Shown here: one piece after another, positions 11,598 to 20,765 of the stretch | Layout: each line of letters opens with the position of its first letter | How positions within the stretch are numbered: position 1 is the stretch's first letter | Origin: Cladorhizidae sp. MBARI D1340-BT2 | Lineage: Eukaryota; Porifera; Demospongiae; Poecilosclerida; Cladorhizidae | Reading direction: 5' to 3' | DNA: 64,000 nucleotides | NCBI GenBank assembly: GCA_028752905.1 | Contig: JAQNBH010000014.1 | Coordinates: 17,529,250 to 17,593,249 of the forward strand | Notes under the pieces: generated by a model | Databases searched by the model: none | The model's input: only the letters and a program-made list of their open reading frames with translations | What the model was told of the DNA's origin: nothing | Position numbers and translations under genes: made by a program

Positions 11598-12026
11598 TTG
11601 GAGAATATTTCAAGACCTAGGAGAGACAGAACTACTAGACAGGAAATAATAAATTTAAAAAATGCCCAGAGACTTGTAAACAACTTGGAAAGTGTCAGCA
11701 GTTCCATAAGGATGGTAGCTGTTGAGCCGCTCCTGCCCTTCACTTCTAGGGTGGTCGAGCCTTCTAAGTGGATAATTACTGATTTCAAAGACAATTTTAA
11801 TATCAATCGCAACCAATCATCCAAATTCAAGAGCTCAAATCCACTTGATATTTATGCATGGTCCGCTGGCTCCTTACATTTTTTAAACTTGACTGTTGAT
11901 GAATCTACAATTATCGGAGATCACTGTACAGTGAATTTTACAACCAGGATTTTTTTCAAGATGTGGAATTTCTTGACCACGTTCTTAAAGATACCACCCC
12001 CACCCAAAAATCTCAAGAAACTATAA
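11598..12026 (+). other. Unrecognised coding-like open frame
   Basis: About 142 codons without a stop, with ordinary amino-acid composition (for example LVNNLESVSSSIRMVAVEPL, DEYTIIG-like tail ESTIIGDHC), and not built from a repeat. The frame has no ATG at its start (it opens after a TAG near 11592), so it could be an internal exon or a decayed mobile-element fragment. I recognise no domain. The AATAAA at 11648 lies inside it. Confidence 0.3.
11648..11653 (+). terminator. Candidate poly(A) signal of gene B
   Basis: AATAAA 233 bp after the gene B stop. It overlaps a separate open frame starting at 11598, so one of the two readings is wrong or the two units overlap. Confidence 0.35.
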
Positions 12027-12183
12027 AAAATGAATTTAGCTATAATAAATCATTCATTGGTCCTTGGTAGCCATGGTTACAGATTTAACATTAGCCTGTA
12101 TATAACTAAACGAGTGGGGGAATTGAAAAACTTATCATTATCAGTAAGCTCGTGATGCTAGATTGAATCAGCTTTGTTTCTGA

Positions 12184-12504
12184 GATAGTTTTCTGCAAAC
12201 TTGGACCTTCAAGGCTGTTTTTACCCCTGGTTCTCCAGATGCATTAGAGGCCAATGCAATACCCTCTACTCCAAACAGCCCTCAGCAACCTACTGCCTCC
12301 AGGGGCAAGATTAGTGTTATATCCCCATCAGTGTTACATGAGGATATAATAAGGATGACTGTGGAAGATGATCAGCAACCAGTTTGTTACGGATTTTTTT
12401 TATGTTGCTCCAAGTACAAGTCAAAGGAAAGGAAATTCAGTACACTTGTCAGGGTTTGTATACAACCCCATAATGATGAATGTAGGGTGTGGCTTTATTT
12501 CTAA
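12184..12504 (+). other. Unrecognised coding-like open frame
   Basis: An open frame of about 106 codons with Pro/Ser/Gln-rich text (TPNSPQQPTASRGK) followed by a Cys/Tyr segment (CYGFFLCCSKYKS). Composition is protein-like. There is an AG after a pyrimidine tract (CTGGTTCTCCAG, ending about 12238) and a possible donor at 12449, so it may be an exon of the same unit as 11598-12026. Function unknown. Confidence 0.25.
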
Positions 12505-12964
12505 AATATGTTGTTGTTTTTACATGCCTGAGCCAAGGTCCCTTAGGCTCAACTCGGCTTCAGTGTTGGTGTAACACACTATAGCTCGAGAGCTTTTTGT
12601 GCACTAATAAATTTGCCTCCTGATTTCGGTAAACTGTCTTGGCGACCATGCAAAGAAGCCTTCGTGCTTGAAGTACACATTGAAGTACACATGGAAGTAT
12701 GTTTGAAAAGTTATTGGAACTGTGTGGTGATGATGTGGATATTAGTGTTAGTTGTTGTGGGACTAACAGCAGCGCGAGTGTGTAGCTTTACATGAACATG
12801 CTTTTGCCACCCAATATTCCAGTCGTAAGGACCAAAGCAGATAGCTACTAAGAGTGTGTATATATATATTTTTTTGACTCGGAACTAAATGATATATATA
12901 TAAACATTATATATATATTATATTAAAATTACATATGACAGAGAACAACATGCCATACCTCAAG

Positions 12965-13760
12965 TTAAAAAGTTAAAAAGTTCATGCGATGACTAGGGAA
13001 ATGGTTCGTCCCCAACCCTGATGGCAAAGATCCCATTACTGAGGCTGCATTCCCACGCTGCACAGCCACAGAAATCCGTTGAAGAAGATGTTGATGGGAG
13101 TCCTCTTCATAAGTCGCTGACCTCAGGCGGCGTCCCAACTCCCTGAAGAATGCCTTTGCTTGAGGCCCAAAGGATCCACACGTCTCTACCGCCACAGGTA
13201 CAAACTTGTATGCCGAGTCCAGGTGGGCGTACTTTTCACCCTTCAAAATCTCTGCCTGGGCTGCCACTGCACCAGCCTCAGTGACTGCAGCCAAAAGGTT
13301 GGATGGGGCAAAGGTGTCACTGCAGGTTGCATCCCATACCAAGAGTCTACCACTTGACCATGGAATGATGGACATGCCATCAGGTCTCTTTCCATCGGAC
13401 CGAGGGCTCCAGCCGGGAAGGGACATTTGCAGCAGTTAATGACCGGTGGATGATGTCATTTAAAGCACCATGGCGAGAAAGCCTTCCCTGACTGTGCCTA
13501 CAGCTCAACCCATGTGTACCAAACTGGTTGACATCCGATCCACAGTAACTACAAGAGTGTGGCTGGCACAGGGGTGCTCCAAGACGTAGCCCAACTGCTA
13601 TTCGAACTACATCATCGCTCATTCGGAGACCCAGTGAGGAGATTGGCAGGGCATTAAGCCAGGCACCTGACTCACATGCAGACACGGCGAGGAGACGAGC
13701 TCTGGTTTTGGGGTCACTAGCATTCCGCAAAAGTGACTCTGCATATATATAATTATACAA
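12965..13760 (-). pseudogene. 3' end of a non-LTR retrotransposon ORF: CCHC knuckle plus restriction-like endonuclease
   Basis: Read on the - strand, the remnant starts near 13750 (ESLLRNASDPKTRARLLAVS). It continues with a zinc knuckle CSYCGSDVNQFGTHGLSC (C-x2-C-x9-H-x3-C) and an R..RHGALNDIIHRSL segment. After a frameshift near 13400-13425 come SDGKRPDGMSIIPW and RLLVWDATCSDT. The pairing of RPDG with WDATC, 14-18 residues apart, fits the PD...D core of the restriction-like endonuclease that follows a CCHC knuckle in R2-type elements. The enzyme would nick target DNA for target-primed reverse transcription. The RT part is missing (5' truncation typical of such insertions). The 3' end carries the repeat AACTTTTTAACTTTTTAAC near 12965. 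Confidence 0.65.
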
Positions 13761-13944
13761 GACAAATAAAGATGGGGGATAACTACATATATAGATCTCG
13801 GAGGAAGAGGAAGCGGTTTGAGGATAGTGATTAGGAGAAAGGTGGAGTGTATTCAATCTACCTGCCAATATCACCAGTGAAGAACAGATTACATCCCATC
13901 CCAAACAGGCTAAACTAACATTCTCCTAAGCATATATATATATA

Positions 13945-14211
13945 TTTATACTACATCACGTCATCTGTGGCTAATCTGATTGGTTAATAACTGTAGGTTA
14001 CATATGCGCGTAACCTACACTTTTAACCGCTTGTAGTTTAGCGTGTGCGCAATGCAGTATAAGTAAGATAGCCTATACAAAAGAGTCGGTTATGCGTCGT
14101 GTAACCTACTCGTTTGCTGTTACATTCCTCGGCTTCGACTCGGGGTAACCGCAAACTCGGAGGTTACATAGGCGCATAACCGACACTTTTGTATAGGCTA
14201 TCCTATACATA
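13945..14211 (+). repeat. Palindromic mobile element, copy 1
   Basis: About 267 bp, the reverse complement of the two ends of 15816-16432. Its right half (14067-14202) is itself an imperfect palindrome: GATAGCCTATACAAAAGAGT at the left pairs with the inverted ACACTTTTGTATAGGCTATC at the right. Nested arms (GTAACCTACTCGTTTG / CAAACTCGGAGGTTAC) close on a CCTCGGCTTCG centre. It has no coding capacity and is MITE-like in character. Confidence 0.75.
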
Positions 14212-14801
14212 GTACAATTTTCCTAACCCGTGCATGAAGGGGGTTTGCTTTTATATCACCTATAATGTTAATGATAACTAAACTATTCCCGAAACTATTC
14301 CCGAAACCGAAATGAACTTTACACAACCTCTATAATTGCTATCATTATACTGCAGTTAATTGGAATGTGGTTATGTTTAGGATCACCTTAAAAAAATTAA
14401 GCTCTACAACGCTTAATACACATGGGTTGCACTCCGTGTATTTTGATGTTTATATAATCGTCATACAATCTTAAGAGATATATATAAAAGTGCTCCAATT
14501 TTTACAGGTTATGGCACCATTTGGGGGGGGGGGGGGGGGGGGGGTTATGGCAATTAACTTTTTAGTAGACATGTTCTCCAAACCATCTCTCTACAACCAT
14601 CTCTCTACAACCCCATGAAATTTGGGGGAAATACCTAAATATGAGCTAGATGTGATTTAATTTTTTTAAGTGAAGAAGTAATAATACCATCCAGTAAACC
14701 CCTCCCCATTAATGCATAACATTATATATATATATACATATATATATCGCTAAGAGAAAACAACAACAAGAAATAAGAGTTTTCTTCAAAACAATGTTTA
14801 C
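14212..14801. other. Spacer with a 22-G run
   Basis: AT-rich non-coding stretch between the palindromic element and the third CD225-like exon. It contains an uninterrupted run of 22 G (14523-14544) and a TATATA tract near 14725-14748. No gene seen. Confidence 0.5.
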
Positions 14802-14957
14802 TTTCATGCTCACTCCATACGCCAACAGGGCCAGAATGAGCACGGTGACCCCTGCGATGACCAGCAAAACAAAGTAGATGGCCGAAAGATGCTACAGCAA
14901 AGCGCCATGTTCCATCCTGGCAGATGTGTATTGCCCGTTCCTGTTGTGATCAGAAGC
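14802..14957 (-). pseudogene. Third CD225-like exon, broken
   Basis: On the - strand a TTGCAATTGCAG acceptor (14958-14960) opens a phase-0 exon beginning ASDHNRNGQYTSAR. This is clearly related to the last exon of gene B, which begins ANDHNSAGGYNQAK after the same phase-0 acceptor. The second membrane segment follows (SAIYFVLLVIAGVTVLILAL), then a possible donor GTAAAC at 14801. An in-frame TAG falls between the two parts. In the neighbouring frame the same bases read LCCSI, as in gene B, which suggests two compensating single-base shifts. No first membrane exon was found upstream, so this is probably a pseudogene or an isolated duplicated exon. Confidence 0.6.
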
Positions 14958-15606
14958 CTGCAATTGCAATAGAACACAAAATAATTTAGCTTTGCACTTT
15001 TACAATTTTAGTGGCTTATAAAAGGTGGGTTTCCAAGAAAAAATACACATGAAATTCCCCCCCCCATTCCGGTATTGACAACCATATTTGATGTATGCTA
15101 TAGTCGGCGTATAGGTCACACCACACACACACACACACATATATAAAAAAATATTCTCCTATACCAGCATGGCAGAAGCAGAAGTAAGGCCTGACTCAAA
15201 ACTCGATGTGATCTTGATGTAAACTCAACTTTCTTTCTCCAGTTTGGCCATCTTACTCCTCCGTTCCCCAACTTCTCAGCAAAACTGTTTTAAGGGAAAA
15301 GATCCCACACTAAAAACCTGGACACAGCCACCATTATAAAACCTTTTCTAGCATAGTGAAGGTCATTATAATTATTAAGGTACCCACTAAGTGGGGAGAT
15401 TACCACAAATCCTGTTCAGGAGTATGGAGAGGCAACAGAGTGCAGTAGGCATCAGGAAGTAGGTGGTTTGACCCACAATAAGGTCATTCATAAACCACTG
15501 GCAGCTGCTTAGCTTCCCAAATGTGGTTTTGCCTCCAAAAGACTTTCAACATGCCTTGAATACTTAGGAAATAAACTGGCACACACCTTGAAATCCATCT
15601 TCAGAG
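14958..15606. other. Intergenic stretch, nothing recognised
   Basis: Non-coding in appearance; short CA and C runs near 15055-15140. I looked on the - strand for a partner exon to 14802-14957 and saw none. Confidence 0.45.
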
Positions 15607-15810
15607 ATCTATCTATGTATCTATGTATGTATCTATCTATGTATCTATCTATGCATGTATCTATCTATGTATCTATCTATGTATGTACCTATGCATGTAT
15701 CTATCTATGTATGTACCTATGCATGTATCTATCTATGTATCTATCTATGTATGTACCTATGCATGTACCTATGTATGTATGTATCTATCTATTATCTATC
15801 TATCTACAGT
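15607..15810. repeat. TATC/TATG tetranucleotide repeat
   Basis: Interrupted (TATCTATG)n microsatellite directly abutting the second palindromic element. A similar tract (16433-16560) follows on its other side. Confidence 0.9.
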
Positions 15811-15815
15811 ATGTA

Positions 15816-16432
15816 TATGTATAGGATAGCCTATACAAAAGAGTCGGTTATGCGCCTATGTAACCTCCGAGTTTGCGGTTACCCCGAGGCGAAGCCGAGG
15901 AATGTAACAGCAAACGAGTAGGTTACACACTGGCGCATAACCGACTCTTTTGAATAGGCTATCTTACTTATACTTACATTGCACATGCGCTAAACTACAT
16001 AGCAACTAGAAATGGAAGAATTTTTTACTCAAGGCGCCCCAGCTATTGACAAAGTACTGCTAGATAAATATGCAGCTGAGTTGGAACAACTTCCTTCAAC
16101 TGATAATCAAAAACTCCTTCAACTTCAGGGATTTATGAGCCCAGATATTTGTTACGCGCAAACGAGTAGGTTACACTGCAGCACAGAACATCTATATAAA
16201 TTATACCAAGTGAATATTATCATGACATTAAAGCTTCATGAACAGTGAACATTAATAGCTAAAGTGCAAACGAGTAGGTTACACTGGCGCATAACCCGCG
16301 AGTGGAGTATAGGCTTATACTACATTGTGCACGCGCTAAACTACATCCGGTTAAAAGTGTAGATTACGCGCCTATGTAACCTACAGTTATTAACCAATCA
16401 GATTAGCCACAGATGACGTGATGTAGTATAAA
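15816..16432 (-). repeat. Palindromic mobile element, copy 2 (inverted, longer)
   Basis: Its two ends match copy 1 in reverse orientation, and 15825-15963 forms the same palindrome. Between the two halves lie about 330 extra bases (about 16007-16330). These hold a short open frame and two more copies of CAAACGAGTAGGTTACAC (near 16154 and 16266). The end motif GCGCTAAACTACAT occurs on both sides of the extra segment, as if it had been captured between element ends. Confidence 0.7.
16012..16161 (+). other. Possible captured gene fragment inside the palindromic element
   Basis: ATG-initiated, protein-like frame: MEEFFTQGAPAIDKVLLDKY..., about 50 residues, then running into element sequence (CAAACGAGTAGGTTACAC) that adds unrelated codons until 16248. 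It resembles the first exon of a host or transposon gene, but I cannot name it. Confidence 0.3.
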
Positions 16433-16659
16433 TCTATCTATCTGTCTGTGTATGTATCTATGTATGTATGTATTTATATGTATGTATGTATTTATCCATG
16501 TATCTGTATCGCATCTATATATGTATTTATCAATAATGATTATATTTATCTATGTACCTATCTAGTGGGCAGAACTTCCAAAGTTGTAACCTCAAAAATT
16601 TGTTGGAATAATATGGTTTGAGGTAGGTCTGTTGGTATTTTTTACTTTTTTATTTTTTA

Positions 16660-16995
16660 AACTTGTGTACAACTTTAGAGCTCCGTAGATTCTGCAAACT
16701 TCATGGTATAGACTTGATATATAGCTCAAAAGATAGATCTCTCTGTGTGCTCTCTTTGGATACTAAAATAAGTTTCATAGGTATGTTACTAGACCCTAAA
16801 GTGGAGGGACCTCAAAAACCTGAATCCCTGTAACCTCCGCCAAAATAACTCCTGATTGCTATATAAGTGCACAAAAATTGAAAATGATACGAGTGGCTAG
16901 AGGAAGCTCTAGCGCATGCAACGGTCTTTTTGATTAGGCGTTAAAAATTTATTACCTGGTCAGGCACGCGGGTGCGAAATTGAAGTCAACTAAAA
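16660..16995 (+). repeat. Dispersed repeat, + copy
   Basis: Shares long stretches, in reverse complement, with 19960-20340. Examples: AGAGCTCCGTAGATTCTGCA, CTAGACCCTAAAGTGGAGGG and ATTAGGCGT, in the same order. Most likely two copies of one transposon-derived repeat; this copy lacks the terminal hairpin. Confidence 0.75.
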
Positions 16996-18369
16996 TGAAC
17001 TAATTTTGAATTAAATAAAGAGACCATAAGATTGCCTTTTTTTGCAGTTCCTTTTCCCCACCTCCTTGGAAGTGGGCGTTGCAAACTCTAATTGAGGGTT
17101 TTGAAAACTCTATTTGAGGACTTTTTCAGTTTCACCGGACCTTATGTTCGGGTTTTGTGTCCACTGGTTTGACACCCACCCACATTGGTATATACTGCTA
17201 TTTACTTGTTAGCATTATTAAATTCCATGTCAAGAAGAATGCAAACAAAAGCTCTGGAAAGACGAAAGTATGGAGTCAGTAAGGATCTTCTGGGTTAGAA
17301 TCGTGGGAGAAGAAGAGATATCTAGAAGCTGAAGACTCAAATGATGCTGAAAGTTTGGAACTATAGTAGTATTAACGGCTTTACCGTTTATGCTTCACCC
17401 TTTACCTTCAGATGGCATCTGTAGCTGGTCCTTCCCTAGCGCTGGCTATCACAGGCCTGCCTGCTCCTGTGTCAACACTGCTCAGTCACTGTTTTTCTGG
17501 TGAGTCTTGTGTTGCTGATGAAAGAGTGCAAGAATGATAGTCATGATCAAGAGCAAAATGAGGGGTTTACAACCACCCTGGATCTATATTTTGTCCATAG
17601 TATATAATTTTTATATCATTTGAATGCTCTCTCTTAGCTCTTCAAAATGAATGATCACTTTTTCAATCCAGCCAATTTTCCATGAGATACGGTTCATTCT
17701 GTGGGCTCACTTTTCCTGCTGAATGAAAAAATGGGGGATTGGGGAGAGTTTTATCAGAAACTGACTGACAGCAACATAAATGGCAAGTCTTGATGAAGCT
17801 GAAAATTTGTAAAAAAACCAACACCTCTGTACTATTGCCAGTGTGTCAGGCTGTCAGCCAGATGTTGATGGCAACACTGCTTTGCCTATAAGCTATAAAT
17901 AGCATTGGAAAGCACAGAGAATAAGCTACCTTTTGAGATCAAAACCATTCAAAATGCATTAAATTGGTGACCACAAATATGGTCTATGCCCCCTTAATTC
18001 AATTTTAATTCAACTTTGAATTAATGGACTTCAAAAACCAGTTTAAATAAATAAAATAACTGTGACAAACTAACTAAACCAGTTGAATTAAATATACCCA
18101 AATGACAGTATACTAATTCAACTTTGAATTAATTGAACCCCACTGCCATTACCTCTCTCTGAGATAAGTAGTAATATTTTAGCTAGCACCTGCACCCACA
18201 ACTATATACTGCATGCATTTGTGAGCACTCATCACTGGTCCCTCATCATACATATTGAACTAGTGCCGTGTAGAATTAGTGTATTTTATAGGCAAGTTTT
18301 AGTTGTTAAACTGAGCACAAGGTGGTGTAGTATAATCAGAAGTCTGTGAAATGCCAATTGTAAGCCAGG
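16996..18369. other. Intergenic stretch with one exon-like segment
   Basis: Mostly AT-rich and non-coding. The only exon-like piece is 17412-17499: a CCTTTACCTTCAG acceptor, ATG GCA TCT GTA GCT GGT..., and a GTGAGT donor at 17500. It is open throughout (MASVAGPSLALAITGL...). There is no recognisable domain and no neighbouring exon was found, so a gene is not called. Confidence 0.3.
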
Positions 18370-18785
18370 TATCTATATACCCACTTTTTGTTAAGCACCT
18401 ACTTCACTGTTGGCTCTACCCTCTATTTGTTAATCGCCTACTTCACTGTTCAGTGTTGGCTCTAGCCTCTATTTGTTAAGCACCTACTTCACTATTGGTT
18501 CTAGCCTCTATTTGTTAAGCACCTACTTCACAACCTATTTGTTAAGCACATTCTTCATTGTTGGTTCCAGCCACTATTTGTTAAGCACCTACTTCACTGT
18601 TGGTTCTAGCCTCTATTTGTTAAGCACCTACTTCACTGTCTATTTGTTAAGCACCTACTTCACCGTTGGTTCTAGCCACTATTTGTTAAGCACCTACTTC
18701 ACTGCGGTTCTAGCCTCTATTTGTTAAGCACCTACTTCACAGTCTATTTGTTAAGCACCTACTTTACTGTTCTTCTATTTGTTGA
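18370..18785 (+). repeat. Minisatellite around TATTTGTTAAGCACCTACTT
   Basis: About ten imperfect units of roughly 40 bp, alternating with shortened units of about 27 bp that lack the TTGGTTCTAGCC part. The alternation gives a mixed long/short pattern. Confidence 0.85.
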
Positions 18786-18945
18786 TCGTTATCATGTCTC
18801 CTCCTGCTCAAAAGTCAGTGTTTCTTCCATTTTTGGTGACTAGTAGATAGGATGTCCACATCTGACACTCTCCAGGCTCTGCTCAGCTACACTTCAACCA
18901 TTCTCCATTCCTTCTAGCTAGCATGCTGCATTCACAGGACGATCC

Positions 18946-19840
18946 TTAACCCTTTCACCGATGACTTTCCTGGACATTTTTCCTAAAGTATACCAGCTAC
19001 CAAAAAAAATCATTATAAAATCAGCAATCCATTCATATCAGTTGTAATTTTGTCATGTGATAGCACCATTGTTTATAAACAATGTCATCTCATTAGTTAA
19101 CCACATTATCAACCACAGAATATGAATATCATTATGCTAAATTTCTCTATCAATATCTAACATTTAATCAACAAAAAATGTTTATAATATCTTTACTCAT
19201 TTAGTTAGCATTTAGTAAACATTAGTCATAATAATTTAGGCATATAGCAATATATAGCGGTGGGTTTTTGACAAAATTTGATCATATGATTCTATAGCCC
19301 AGTAATACAATGGTTTATTATGTTATTGAAATTCAACTATTTGAGAAAGAACATGCAAATACAAATATGTAGATACTTTAGCTAACCTGAGAAGGCTTCC
19401 TGATCAATTTCATTATAACTAGAGAGCTGGTCATAGCAAAAGGAAGAATCCTGAGGGTCTAAAGTAGGGTCAACTACAGCGGCTAAAGAATGCACTGCTG
19501 CACGATCAGAACTTGCATTTCCAAGGTAGCCACATATTTCTTCACCTTCTTCTTCCTCTGACTCATCCTCAGTGATAGCAAAATCCTCGCTAGAAACCAG
19601 GGAAAGTACTTCTTTAAGCGTTAAACATCCACTCATTTTTAGGTCGTCAAAACCGCGAACCGTCGGTAGTTGCACATATTTTTCGCTAACTAATCGGGCG
19701 TTTCCGGATGTGATTTTTGGACGTCATATAGAGTAATAGTTGCTGGTATGCAAATTATGACTATAGGCCAAGCGATCGATTTATTAGCGATTTTTCAAGT
19801 CCATTACGCCATATGGCGCTTACAGCGGTGAGAGGGTTAA
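18946..19840 (-). mobile_element. Non-autonomous piggyBac-type DNA transposon
   Basis: Flanked on both sides by TTAA (18946-18949 and 19837-19840), the target duplicated by piggyBac transposases. The inner ends are CCCTTTCACCG on the left and, inverted, CCCTCTCACCG on the right, which agree at 10 of 11 positions. The 887-bp interior holds one - strand exon-like frame with an acidic cluster and otherwise AT-rich DNA, so the transposase catalytic region is absent. It would have depended on a full-length relative. Confidence 0.75.
19387..19675 (-). CDS. N-terminal exon of a piggyBac-type transposase (remnant)
   Basis: Frame starting MQLPTVRGFDDLKMSGCLTL with a strongly acidic stretch (TEDESEEEEGEEICGYLG) and ending at a splice-like junction CTCAG|GTTAGC at 19387/19386. 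PiggyBac transposases typically begin with such an acidic, disordered domain ahead of the DDD catalytic core. The assignment rests mainly on the element's TTAA and terminal repeats. About 96 residues are present and no core domain is visible in the element. The start could instead be the second ATG (MSGCLTLKEV). Confidence 0.5.
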
Positions 19841-19959
19841 CCATGCATGTCTGCACACAGGAACTGCTTGTTAAGCTCCTGCTCACCATTGGGTACACAT
19901 TTTCTTGTTGGCTGATGCCTACACGCCCAGCTCAGTAACCAGCATGTGGTGCACAAAAT

Positions 19960-20340
19960 TTTAAAATTTAAGTACGTGGTCAAGCGTGCGGGTGGAAAAT
20001 TGAAGGCGTTGATTTTCAACATAATCAATTTTCCACCCGCGTGCTTGACCACCTACTTACATTTTCACGCCTAATGAAAAAGGTCATTGAATAGCCTAGG
20101 GCTCTCTAGCCACTGGTACCAATTTCAAATCTTAGCAATCTGGAGTTATTTTGGATGAGGTTTTTGGGCTGCAGGTTTATTAGGTCCCTCCACTTTAGGG
20201 TCTAGTAACTTGCCTATAGTTATACCTATGAAACATATTTTAGTATCAAAAGAGAGCACACAGAGAGACCTATCTTTTGAGCTATATATCAAGTCCATAT
20301 GAAGTTTGCAGAATCTACGGAGCTCTAAAGTTGTAACCAC
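19960..20340 (-). repeat. Dispersed repeat, inverted copy with terminal hairpin
   Basis: Reverse-complement partner of 16660-16995. At its left end 19976-20052 is a near-perfect hairpin: GTGGTCAAGCGTGCGGGTGG pairs with CCACCCGCGTGCTTGACCAC across a short loop region. One - strand frame stays open (20146-20340, contains LSFDTKICFIGITIGKLLDP). The pairing of two copies in opposite orientation argues for a transposon-derived repeat. Confidence 0.75.
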
Positions 20341-20345
20341 AAGTA

Positions 20346-20765
20346 AAAATTAAAAAATGCCATCATCCCCCCTCAAACTGCACGAGGAACGAGGATTTGC
20401 ACACGTGGAAATGAATGGTAAGAGCATGCGTGGCAGGTATAGTACTTAAATTTACTTAGATTTATGCTCAATTAGAATGCAATGGTTCTATATGCAATGG
20501 GCTTTATTTTATACTTTTAGCAACTCTCTAGGGTAAGCAGTCACCCAGATATGATCCGTGAAACTTACCTGAAGCTGAACTTACTTCTTTCTTCAATTTT
20601 TCAGTTGAATGTAAGTATAGGCCTGGATAAAATTCACCATAACTTGAGACTTGTGCTTCCAAATGTTTTCAAATTTGAAAGACAAGTTGTACAGATGTTT
20701 AGAAATGATATAAGCACACAAAAAGGTCAAATATTCCAAAAAAATGGGCCATACACTGGCCTTTA
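20346..20765. other. Short spacer before the giant array
   Basis: A 71-codon frame (20551-20766, LNLLLSSIFQLNVSIG...) runs into the first array unit. It has no recognisable domain and no gene is called. Confidence 0.35.

Noticed and set aside
15588..15921. Tyr/Met/Ser-rich frames over the TATC/TATG repeat
   Set aside because: Pure microsatellite translation.
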